From positions 1-16,006 of the forward strand of contig JAYMGJ010000551.1 of the NCBI GenBank assembly GCA_037178675.1: 16,006 nucleotides of DNA, in the 5' to 3' direction. Shown here one piece after another: positions 6,213 to 14,060 of the stretch. Numbering within the stretch: position 1 is the first letter of the stretch; each line of letters starts with the position of its first letter. A program made the position numbers and the translations under genes. The notes beneath the pieces are model-generated. The model ran no database searches and was not told the DNA's origin. It saw nothing but the letters and a program-made list of their open reading frames with translations. The stretch comes from Scleroderma bovista. Lineage: Eukaryota > Basidiomycota > Agaricomycetes > Boletales > Sclerodermataceae.

Positions 6213-9200
6213 GCGCATGGAATCTGGAAGACGGAGCGTAAAAGAGAGGGAGCCTACTTGTGCGATGATAGTGTAGGGCCCCAGGTTCTTCTCTGATAGC
6301 TTTTTGGATAATCGAGTCGACCGGAAGTACTTGGCTTTCACGTATACTTGATCGCCAACCTTGAAGTCCAGCGCCGGAGTACATTTGGCATCAGCCGGAC
6401 CTTGGTAGCAAAGTTGCGCATTGGCCATTTCTTCTCAAAGGTATTGATGCAGCGACTCGAGGTCGACTGTGTAGTCACGAGCCCGTGCAGAGGTCATATC
6501 ACGCTCCGGATAGACGGAGATGTTAGGATGATAACCTTTGTTAGCAAAGAATGGTGAGACTCCGGTGGTACTAGCACTAGGTGCGTTATTATAAGCAAAC
6601 TCCGCCAGTGGGAGTAGTTCCGCCCAGTTGTCCTGCTGGTAGTTGCAGTAGACGCGGAGGTATTGTTCAAGTGTCTGGTTGGAACACTCTGTCTGGCCGT
6701 CGCCCTCTGGGTGGTAACCGGAGGTGAAGTGGAGGCGCATGTCGAGGGCTTTTCCAAGTGACCGGAAGAAGTGGGAGACGAACTCAGTACCGCGATCTGA
6801 AGTGACGTGGGCGGGAACACCGTGCTTGGAGAATACATGGAGTAGGAAGAGCTTCGTGAGCTCCGGGCTAGTGATGGTGTCGTGAGTAGGAATGAAGATG
6901 GCCTGTTTAGAGAGCCTATCTACTACGACCAAGATAGCTGTGAATCCGGTAGAGGCAGGGAGCTGTTTTAGTAACCCATAGGGTAGATGGTGCGGTGTCT
7001 TAGCTCGAGCGCAGGAGGTGCATGACTGGACGTAGTCCTTGACGAAGGTCCTAAGACCAGGCCAGGTGTACTTACGCCGGATTAGTTCCAAGATCCGGTT
7101 TTGCCCAAAGTGCCCAGAGAGTGGGTGATCATGGTGGTACCGGAGTACCCGGAGGCGGAGACCATCCAGGTCCGGTATGTAGATGCGACCATCTAGGCGG
7201 AGGAATCCTGCCTCATCAGTGGACCAATGAGAGTCCGGTGGGTCTGAGAGGTGGATCTGGGCAATGGGATCTGAGGGGAGAGCAGATAAAATGTCGTTGT
7301 GGAGTGTTTCCACGTCCATGATGGCAACTGCTCGACGGAGGACCGGGAACTCTAGAATGGTTGCGTGAAGTGAGTTAGTCAGTTGTTCGTGGGTGAACAC
7401 TGGCCTGAGATTTTGTGGATTAACACGGGCGTAGCCACTATCCCCCTCTTTGGGGTAGACGTCCCATCGTCTAGTGAGAGCGTCTGGCTTGGCACCAAGT
7501 TTTCCGGGGCGGAAACGAATGACGAGGTTAAACTGGGAGAGGAATTCAGACCACCGGGCTTGCCGGCGGGAGAGGACTTTGGAAGTAGAGAAATACTCCA
7601 GGTTTTTGTGGTCGGTGACGACGTCAACAGGGGAGGCAGAGCCTTCAAGGTAATGGCGCCAGTTCTGGAATGCCTCGAAGATGGCAAGGAGTTCCTTATC
7701 GTGGGTGTCGTAGTTCAGCTCCAGAGCAGTCAAGGTCTGGGAGTAGTAAGCGACTGGTCGAATCTCTCCGTCAGCGCAGGTGATAGACAAGATGCCAGTG
7801 ACAGCGTAGTCAGAGGCGTCAGTTTCCACGATGATAGGGGTGTCCGGAATAAAGTGAGTGAGTATGGGCGCAGTGGTGAAGGCGTGCTTGAGAGCATTGA
7901 AAGCGCGTCGACAGTCCTCGGAGAAGATCCAAGGAGCATCTTTCCGGGTGAGCCGGGTAAGAGGAACCACAATGTCAGAGTAGTTGAAAATGAACCGGCG
8001 GTAGAAGTTGGTGAATCCCAAGAAGGATTGGATGTCCTTTACCTTACGAGGTTCAGGCCAATCGGAGATGGTTTGTATTTTGTCCGGAAACATAGTCAGA
8101 CCTTCAGGGGATAGACGGTAGCCAAGGTATTCCACTGAGTCTGAGTGGAACTCACATTTCTCCGGTTTGGCGAAGAGGCCATGTAACCAGAGACGGCGGA
8201 GTACCTCCTGGACATGCTGCTGGTGAGACTCCATATCCTCGGAGTAGATGAGGATGTCGTTGAGGTACACGACAACGCAGACATCCAGCATGTCAGCAAA
8301 GATGGTGTTGACAAAGCGCTGGAAAGCTGCAGGGGCGTTAGTGAGGCCAAAGGGCATTACTAACCACTCGTAGGACCCATAGCGCGTACGGAAGGCGGTC
8401 TTCCATTCATCGCCCGGAGCAATCCGAACTAGGTGGTACGCGTGCCGGAGGTCGATCTTGGAATAAATCTTAGCACGGCTGGGGGAGTCCAATAGATCAG
8501 AGATAAGGGGGAGTGGGTAGCAATCCTTTTTGGTGATTTTGTTTAGGCCTCTAAAGTCAACGCATAGTCGTAAGGAGCTGTCCTTCTTTTTGATGAAGAG
8601 GACCGGAGCAGCATGAGAGGAAGCGGTAGGGCGGATGAAACCTGTAGTGAGATTCTCATCGATGAACGTCCGGAGAGCGGAGAGCTCGACCGGAGACAGT
8701 GAGTAAAGGGTTCCCAGGGGTGGTGAAGTACCTTCTTCGAGTTCGATCTTCAAATCGTAATTGCGATGCGGGGGAAGTTCAGAGGCTTTCGCCTTACTGA
8801 ACACATCCGCATAGTCGCGATATTCCAGAGGGACGATGTCCAGGTCCGGCGGAGTTGATGTAGAAGAAGACCGGGCCTTCGCTGAGTCGGCAGGGTGCAG
8901 CTGAAGTTGGTACTTCATGGATCCCTCTAAACTGCACGCACGCATGAATGCAGCTGCGTTGATTAGGGAGATATGCAGGGGGGTGCAAACCAGAGTGTCA
9001 ACAGATGGCGCAGGGCCTGGGGTAGACTGGCCGGAGGGGCCGGAGTCAGGGTTTCCGGGTGGAACCGGAGAGGGAGTCGACAGGGGCGTTGGCAAACTTC
9101 CTGCAAGAGTCCGGAATGTTAAACTACTCAATACCCAGTCAATCAACGGATTATAGCGGGTGAGCCAGTTATGTCCAAGGACAATCGAGCATTCAGAATC

Positions 9201-9506
9201 CAACAGAGTGAGATAAAAAGTCATGGGGGTGACATCACCGGATGTGGGGAACTGCACTGATAAATCGATAGCTTGAGTAATTACATAGTTTGATGTACCG
9301 TCGAACAACCGGAGTTGGATGGGAGAGACGGAGTAAGAGGTAATGTTGTTTTTGTGTGCGAATTGTAAATCTACAAAACAATGCGTGGACCCGGAGTCCA
9401 CAAGTGCACGGATTTTAGGTATATCAAAGGACAAAAGGGAAACATGTGGCATAAGGGAGTTTGGGTCGAAAAGAGCGGACGTGTTGAGGCGGGCCTCCTT
9501 GGGTGC
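6213..9506 (-). pseudogene. pol: Pol polyprotein of element 1 (protease, RT, RNase H, integrase), inactivated
   Basis: The frame is open from 9506 to a TGA at 6435-6437. Residues here count from the Met at 9452. The protease has DSG at 19-21 and LGHNWL at 92-97. RT has FRGLNKITKKD and the Y396-L-N-D active-site box, where the first catalytic Asp is Asn398. RNase H has ETDASD (D545), HDKELLA and TDHKNLEY. Integrase has an H..H..C-T-S-C zinc module, then SDRGTEF (D886) and the QTE Glu 36 residues later. The segment with the first catalytic Asp is missing: 18 codons present in element 2 are deleted near 6955. The TGA is CGA (Arg) in element 2; beyond it the frame continues MANAQ... to SMR at the insertion edge. 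Met9452 is not the natural start; entry is by -1 frameshift from gag. Confidence 0.92.
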
Positions 9507-9863
9507 TGTTACGGTTCAACTTTTTGTCTTATCTAATCTGTGATTAGATAGCGTTCATCTTATCTTAGTGTACAGCCTCTATCTTATCTACCTAGTCTAG
9601 ACCTGTACCTCGTGCTGTACACGCTGCCACCCTTGACATCATTACGCATAGCCTTAGCTCCACAGTGATGTCATTACATAGCCTTCTACCTGCACGTAGC
9701 CTCGCATAGCCCTCGTGTATAGTAGTATATATACTGTGCAATCAAGCACCCAGAGGCTCCCCATTTGAGCTCATCTTGGGTCTTTGCTCTAGATACTCGC
9801 ATCCTATCCTCTCAGAGTCTTAGCATGTGGTTGGGTCCTTGGTGTTTGCCTAGGGTCGTCTCA
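9507..9863 (+). mobile_element. Solo LTR, 357 bp, 5 bp target duplication
   Basis: The insert starts TGTTACGG and ends GTCTCA, flanked by GGTGC at 9502-9506 and 9864-9868. Removing it and one duplication restores a continuous pol frame upstream of the protease. AGTATATATACTG near 9723-9736 is a plausible TATA region, suggesting plus orientation, opposite to the host element. It carries no coding sequence and no CCGG. Size, TG..CA ends and 5 bp duplication fit an LTR-retrotransposon reduced by LTR-LTR recombination; copia and gypsy cannot be distinguished from this. Confidence 0.85.
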
Positions 9864-9883
9864 GGTGCACTTCCGGAGTCAAC

Positions 9884-9931
9884 ACAGCTCGCCAGTTGTG
9901 CGGAGGGCCAGGAGCTGCTTACTCTTTTTTT
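9884..9931 (-). promoter_or_regulatory. Candidate programmed -1 frameshift signal joining gag and pol
   Basis: On the minus strand the Gag frame reads TCA AAA AAA GAG TAA. The heptamer A-AAA-AAA (9931-9925) has the X-XXY-YYZ slippery form, and slipping back one base gives AGA GTA AGC, the frame of pol. After a 6 nt spacer comes a 7 bp stem, GCAGCTC (9918-9912) with GAGCTGT (9890-9884, one G-U pair), closing a 21 nt loop. The Pol frame stays open from this site to the solo-LTR boundary at 9864 and resumes in phase at 9506. The geometry is that of known -1 signals; activity is inferred. Confidence 0.7.
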
Positions 9932-11516
9932 GACTCGGAGTTGGCACCCGAGTTAGTAGAGTCCGTTTTACCGGACTCAGCAGCGATGGCCGCAGCATGA
10001 GCCTTGGCCTTTTTGGACTTCTTTGGACAGTTGTCCGCTGTAGGGGGGGGTTGGGTGTTGCTGCTGCCTCAGGTGAGGCACGCTCGACCCAGGGGCTTCT
10101 GGAGGTCTGGCAGGGCTCCCAAGGACTAAGGAGACTAAGAAACTAGAGAGTGGAAGGGTGGTTCAGTCACTCCAAGACTGAGCTCAAAGATATACACTGA
10201 AGAGAAGGATTTTGCTTAGTAAGCTAAGTACAAGCCTACATAGCTAAGGTAAGAGTCCAGTATCAGTACTACCAATTCTACACCTAGAGACAGGACTGTC
10301 TCTACACCGCGAAATGTCCAGTTCCTCCACAGAACATGCAGAGGTTGTTGTCGAGCTGCCTTTTACGCTCGTCTGCAGTCAGTTTCCCGTCCTTACCAAG
10401 CTTGTTGGTCAGGTCCGGTTTGGAGCCAGACGAGGGCTGGTTGCTGGTTGCTTTAGACAAGCCAGAGGTGTTGGCGGAGCTGGTGGAGTTGCCGGTCTGA
10501 GCTTGACCAGACTTGGGGGTGTTGCCTCCGGAGTTGGAGGGCTTGGTGGAGGACGAGGTAGGCTGGCTCTTCGTCGTACGAGAGATCTCGTCTTTGCGCT
10601 CCCAATAGCACGTGTCGATTTCTTGACAAAGGGCTCTCAGCCCATTCAGAGTCAGGGGCTTCCCAACTTGAGCGATCTCATCCTTGAGGCGGTCCGGGAG
10701 ACCAGAGTAGAATAGGCGACGGAGCGCGCCATCTCCATAGTCCTGGACCTGGGAAGCGAGGCGGTTGAAGTCCACGATATACCGTGTGACACGGTACGCG
10801 TCTTTCATCCGGAGATGCTCGAGCTGGTGCTCAGCATCCGCGACTGGGTCGTGAGGACCGAAGGTACTCTGGAGTTCAGCGACAAAATGGACCCAGCTGT
10901 CCATCCAGCGTGGGCGGTCAGCCGGATTACCGGAGTTGAGAAGGTCCGGTTCGAACCATTCCAGTGTCATACCTTTAAGATAGGACTGGGCAAACGTTAC
11001 CCTTGCTCTATCTTGATGGAAGGCCTTGGCGCGATCCTGGAAACACAGTTCGCACTGGACCAAGAAGGTCCGGAGTTTCTTGGGGTCTGTGCCATCAAAG
11101 GTGTCCGGTTCACGGACTTTGGCACGGGAGGAAGAGGAGTCATTGGTACGACGAGAGGAGCGAGAGAGGCGGTTAACGGCGATGGCGAGATTATGGAAGA
11201 CAGCCAGACTAGGATCTAGCTCTTCTGTGGCGTTGAGAAATTCGTCATTGTTGTTGTTGTTGTTGTTGTCATCTCCGGGATCGTCTGGATCATCTCCGGG
11301 ACCATCCCCAGGGCCGAACCATTGGAAACGACCGGGTTCGTGATGCTCCAGAGTGGAGTCACGATGGTAGGGAAACCTATCACCAGAAACAGATTCATGG
11401 TGACCTAAGTCTACAGAACCATGAAGGCTCTGAGATGCAGCATCTCGACGCGGAGTCACAGATGCCGTGGGGTTGTCATATCCATACTTTTCCAGTCGCA
11501 ACTCCGATCTAACCAT
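9919..11516 (-). pseudogene. gag: Gag of element 1, split by a solo LTR
   Basis: From Met at 11516 the frame encodes an acidic, low-complexity N-terminus with seven Asn in a row (84-90). A retrotransposon gag capsid-like domain follows at about residues 135-310 (FDGTDPKKLRTFLVQCELCF, then YLKGMTLEWFEPDLL, RLFYSGLP). A Ser/Thr/Gly-rich linker leads to a CCHC nucleic-acid-binding knuckle. The knuckle begins CMFCGGTGHFA (C393, C396, H401) and is cut by the 268 bp insert at 10039-10306. Past the insert it resumes D-N-C, completing C-x2-C-x4-H-x4-C, followed by a Lys-rich tail ending KKE-stop at 9919-9921. Ignoring the insert, Gag would be about 441 residues. The insert adds a stop two codons after His-Phe-Ala. 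Gag forms the particle that packages genomic RNA. The start is the first in-frame ATG with a following gag-like sequence. Confidence 0.88.
10039..10306. mobile_element. Solo LTR, 268 bp, 4 bp target duplication, inside the Gag zinc knuckle
   Basis: The insert starts TGTAGGGG and ends TCTCTACA, with perfect TGTAG/CTACA inverted ends. CCGC flanks it at 10035-10038 and 10307-10310. Excising it restores the CCHC knuckle exactly. A further inverted pair, AGAGACAG-GA-CTGTCTCT, lies near the right end (10286-10303). GTGTATATC on the minus strand could be a TATA region, so minus orientation is possible. It encodes nothing. Confidence 0.85.
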
Positions 11517-12065
11517 GGCCCGCCTGACCTCTCCTTAGGCATAGATGCAACTCCGGATCTAGTCCGGCCATCTCCAGCCCTATAGCTGCACTCCAGCTCA
11601 ACTCCGGTCACTATGTCCATCTCCGCCTCAGGACTAACCCCTGTCTTCCTACAGACAGGTCCGCGGTCTAACTCCTCCATGTCGGACCTGTACCTACCAC
11701 TAGTCGCTACTCCAGTTTCAGTCCGGCCACTCCCTTAGCCTTGTCTGCGACGTAGCCCAACTCCGGCTGGTACATCCAACTCCGGCTCAGTTCTGCTCCT
11801 GCTCCTGCTCCACTTCCTCTGTCAGGTCCACCAAAGGCTTAGGACATTTCCATGTCCAACTCCGGACCTTCCTCCGGTCCTGGACATCGCTCCGGACTTA
11901 ACATTAGTTAAGTCCACCTCTGACCCTTACCTGTCCTCTTCCGACCTAGTTCCCTTGTCCCTGCTTTTCCTCTGTCGTCCCTGTAACTCTAGTTCCCCGT
12001 GTCTGCTTCCGCTCCGGTTTATTTTCTTGTACCTGGTTTATTTTCCTGTCTGCTTCTGCTCCATC
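11517..12065 (-). other. 5' leader of element 1 between LTR and gag
   Basis: This 549 bp stretch has no recognised gene. A 74-codon open frame (11456-11680) overlaps the gag start out of frame and looks incidental. The sequence is pyrimidine-rich on the plus strand and dotted with about ten CCGG motifs, mostly as ACTCCGG. It should contain the primer-binding site and packaging signals of the genomic RNA. Confidence 0.6.
12050..12063 (-). other. Candidate tRNA primer-binding site
   Basis: Two bases after the end of the 5' LTR (minus strand ...TTGACA, then GA) comes TGGAGCAGAAGCAG. It starts with the TGG expected from pairing with a tRNA CCA end. I cannot match the remainder to a specific tRNA. 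Confidence 0.4.
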
Positions 12066-12697
12066 TGTCAAGTCCGGGTCTACTCCGGTAGGGGGTCCGG
12101 TCAAGTCCGGACGGAAGCGGACGAGAGGGGAGGTCAGAGGTTTGGGCAGAGGTTAGCCCGGGCCGGAGTTGCGACCGTTTGGATTCAACGACAAGGACGG
12201 CGAGCGTTGATCCCTTGCGTAGGTTCCGGTCAGACGGAGATAGAGACGGAGACGGACAGAGGATCAGGAGTAGTGACTTAGATGATTTCAGACTGAGGTA
12301 TACAAGGTAAACTAGAGGGTACTTATACTAAGTAGAAACTAGGGTCGAGTACATACGGTGACAAGTAAACAACCTAATAGCGGACAAGGGACGACCGGAG
12401 TTAGGACTAGGTCAGGTCCGGTGAAAATAAAGTCAGGACCGGGTAAAATAAATCAGGTCCGGTGAAAATGCTACAAGGTATAGGATATATCGAGTTCACG
12501 GAGAACTCACGTCAAGGCAGGGTAAACGGCGAGGTGTGGTAACGAGCGAACAGAGGATAGTCCAAGGGTCGTACTTAACGGAGGCATATCTGCGCGAGCG
12601 TGACCGGAGTAAGTGTTGAGCGACCGGAGTTGAGCTGTGGAGCTGTGACGCGACCGGAGTGACCGGATAAGGCCCGGAGTTGGGCATGGTCGTAACA
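12066..12697 (-). repeat. Shared LTR (632 bp): 5' LTR of element 1 and 3' LTR of element 2
   Basis: It has the same ends and length as the LTR at 1800-2431. Its left side abuts the leader and gag of element 1, as a 5' LTR should. Its right side abuts a polypurine tract and the 3' region of another element, as a 3' LTR should. About 16 CCGG sites occur in 632 bp. They include 12074, 12085, 12097 and 12107 near one end and 12604, 12624, 12654, 12663 and 12674 near the other. A 17 bp palindrome, GAGTTC-ACGGA-GAACTC (12492-12508), is conserved in both LTRs. CpG sites are better preserved here than in the left LTR. Confidence 0.93.
12483..12491 (-). promoter_or_regulatory. Candidate TATA box for gag-pol transcription in the LTR
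   Basis: The minus strand reads GATATATCC here, inside a block of about 60 bp that is identical in both LTRs. It lies on the 5' LTR roughly 1 kb upstream of gag, and the conserved GAGTTC/GAACTC palindrome borders it. Assigned by composition and conservation only. Confidence 0.3.
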
Positions 12698-12710
12698 GTA
12701 TCCCCCTTTT
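12698..12710 (-). other. Polypurine tract of element 2
   Basis: AAAAGGGGGATAC on the minus strand directly precedes the LTR start TGTTACGACC. It is identical to the tract at 2432-2444 and defines the inner edge of the LTR. Confidence 0.85.
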
Positions 12711-12801
12711 AGGGGCCGAACCCATGAGGCCCCAATGAGGCTGTTGTGTGGTCGCCTAGAACAATGCGGAGTCCCGGAGTGTTGTCTGAGTATGAATTAT
12801 G

Positions 12802-12823
12802 GATCTATAAAGATCAGACCGGT
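12802..12823 (+). promoter_or_regulatory. Core promoter of the antisense Zn2Cys6 gene
   Basis: TATAAA (12806-12811) sits in the palindrome GATCT-ATAA-AGATC (12802-12815), followed by ACCGGT (12818-12823). The ATG at 12863 is 51 bp further, so transcription would start just before it. This lies outside the LTR, between polypurine tract and gene, so the gene appears to have its own promoter. The block is conserved at 2536-2557. Confidence 0.6.
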
Positions 12824-12862
12824 TTTGCTTGTTACCCCCAGTTTTCTTTCCGCGATCCTAAC

Positions 12863-13896
12863 ATGTCGGCCACTGCTAAGTCCACCAGCCCCGTTGCCCC
12901 CATTGCCACCGAGTCCAGGGATTGGACGAAGGCCTCGACACCGGAGTTACAGTCCGGTAGTGAGGACGAACCCGACGTTCTCGACGCCAAAGCGAAGGAG
13001 CGCCGTCGTCGCAAGCAAGTGAAGAGGGAGGAGAGGCAACGTAGGGAGGAGGCAGAGGCGAGAGCACGAGAGGAGGCAGAGAGAGCGAAGGCAGAGGTGG
13101 AACGCCAAGCGCGGGAGCAGGCGGAGAAGGACAGGGTGGAGGTGCAACGGAGGGCTGCAGAGGTCGCCGCGAGGCAGAGAGCGATGGCGCAGGAGGCGTT
13201 GAAGAAGCGAGCAAGGGAGGAACCGGAGGCGGGTCCGAGTGAAGACCGGAGCAACAATGTCCGGTAAGTATTTTTTTTTAAATTTTATTCCCTTGTTACT
13301 TTATTAATTTTTTTGGCAGGTGCATTCGCTGTGCGAAGCACAAGGCCAAGTGCGAACGAGACCCGGAAAAACCCAAGCAGCGCGCGTGCATGAAGTGCGC
13401 CGGCCTCAAGGAGAAGTGTGAGTGGCCGGAGGTGGGTGGTCCGGGTCCGGTAGGGGATAAGGGGAAGGGCAAAGCGAAGGAGAAGGAGGCGGTGACGTCA
13501 CCACGAGGAGGCGAGAAGCGCAAGAAGAAGAAGACGGCGGCGAAGGTTGCCGACGACGATGACATCGTCGAAGTACCGGGGCCGTCTGGGAAACGGTCCG
13601 GGTTTGACCCTGGGCCGTTCCTGGAACGACTGGACCGGTTGACCGGGGCCGTCGAGGAGATGACCGGGCAGATGTGCCGGGTCGCAGATGCCACTCGCTC
13701 GGTGGCGAGGGGAAATGAGCGGCTGACGGCCGGCCTCGAGACCTTTCTCGAGGAGTGTCGTTTCTTTACGGCGCCCTGGGACGAGGACGAGGACGAGGAG
13801 GACAGCGAGGCGGAGGTCGACCCGGAGGAGGTTGAACAAGAAGTCCAGGGGCTCCGTGAGGAGCAGGAGAACCCTGGCAGCGGTGTGCCGGAGTAG
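12863..13896 (+). CDS. Zn2Cys6 zinc-cluster protein encoded antisense within the chromovirus (two exons)
   Basis: Exon 1 is 12863-13263 and exon 2 is 13320-13896, giving 325 aa. ATG 12863 is preferred over the upstream in-frame ATG at 12746 because it lies downstream of the TATA box and is conserved in the other copy. The layout is a Ser/Thr-rich start; an Arg/Glu/Ala coiled coil (about 42-120); a Zn2Cys6 cluster C135-x2-C138-x6-C145-x11-C157-x2-C160-x6-C167; a basic patch (KRKKKK, about 200-205) like a nuclear signal; a helical segment (about 233-280); and a very acidic tail (about 286-315). Zn2Cys6 proteins are fungal DNA-binding regulators, usually recognising CGG, so a nuclear transcription-factor role is inferred. 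It converges on gag-pol and is carried inside the element. The target and any effect on the element or host are unknown. No disabling change is seen. Confidence 0.8.
13264..13319 (+). other. Intron of the antisense Zn2Cys6 gene (56 nt)
   Basis: The intron runs GTAAGT to TTGGCAG, AT-rich, with TTATTAAT as a possible branch region. It splits Arg134 after its second base, just before the first zinc-binding Cys. Unspliced, the frame meets TAA at 13265. The broken copy has a matching 49 nt intron at 3047-3095 in the same place. Confidence 0.85.
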
Positions 13897-14060
13897 GTGG
13901 TCCGGTCCGGACTCCTTGTAAATAGAAAATGTAATTTAGTTTTACTTTTTTGTTTATAGAGAAAAGTGGCTGGATTTGAGAGTGAGTGATACTACAGAGT
14001 GAAACAGATAGGGGAAACAGACAAGAGAAACAGATAAGGGAAACGGAGGCGAGAGTAATA
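13897..14060. other. Convergent 3' spacer between the antisense gene and pol, element 2
   Basis: This 164 bp stretch has no gene. It starts TGGTCCGGTCCGGACT, becomes T-rich (likely 3' end of the plus-strand gene), then holds a short imperfect repeat of GAAACAGATAGGG-type units (about 14 bp, three times, near 14009-14045). The short repeat is less developed in element 1. Confidence 0.5.

Larger units (their letters stand above)
1800..12697 (-). mobile_element. Ty3/gypsy chromovirus, element 1, full-length but inactivated and with nested insertions
   Basis: Read on the minus strand the order is 5' LTR (12066-12697), leader (11517-12065), gag, -1 frameshift site, pol with protease, reverse transcriptase, RNase H, integrase and chromodomain, a convergent extra gene on the plus strand, polypurine tract, and 3' LTR (1800-2431). 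Both LTRs are 632 bp. Three foreign elements sit inside (4124-6212, 9507-9863, 10039-10306), each with a recognisable target duplication. Without them the element would be about 8.2 kb. It cannot be autonomous now, because RT, integrase, gag and the extra gene all carry disabling changes. The domain order protease-RT-RNase H-integrase and the C-terminal chromodomain define a chromovirus. Confidence 0.93.

Noticed and set aside
7383..8114. 243-codon plus-strand open frame opposite pol
   Set aside because: It lies within the RT/RNase H coding region on the other strand, has no family resemblance, and is explained by the base composition of pol.
11456..11680. Small open frame overlapping the gag start
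   Set aside because: It is out of frame with gag and unsupported by any motif. It could be an upstream open frame in the leader, but there is no evidence.
12746..12862. N-terminal extension of the Zn2Cys6 protein from the upstream ATG at 12746
   Set aside because: This stretch contains the TATA box and promoter palindrome, and the element 1 copy does not keep the same upstream frame from an ATG.
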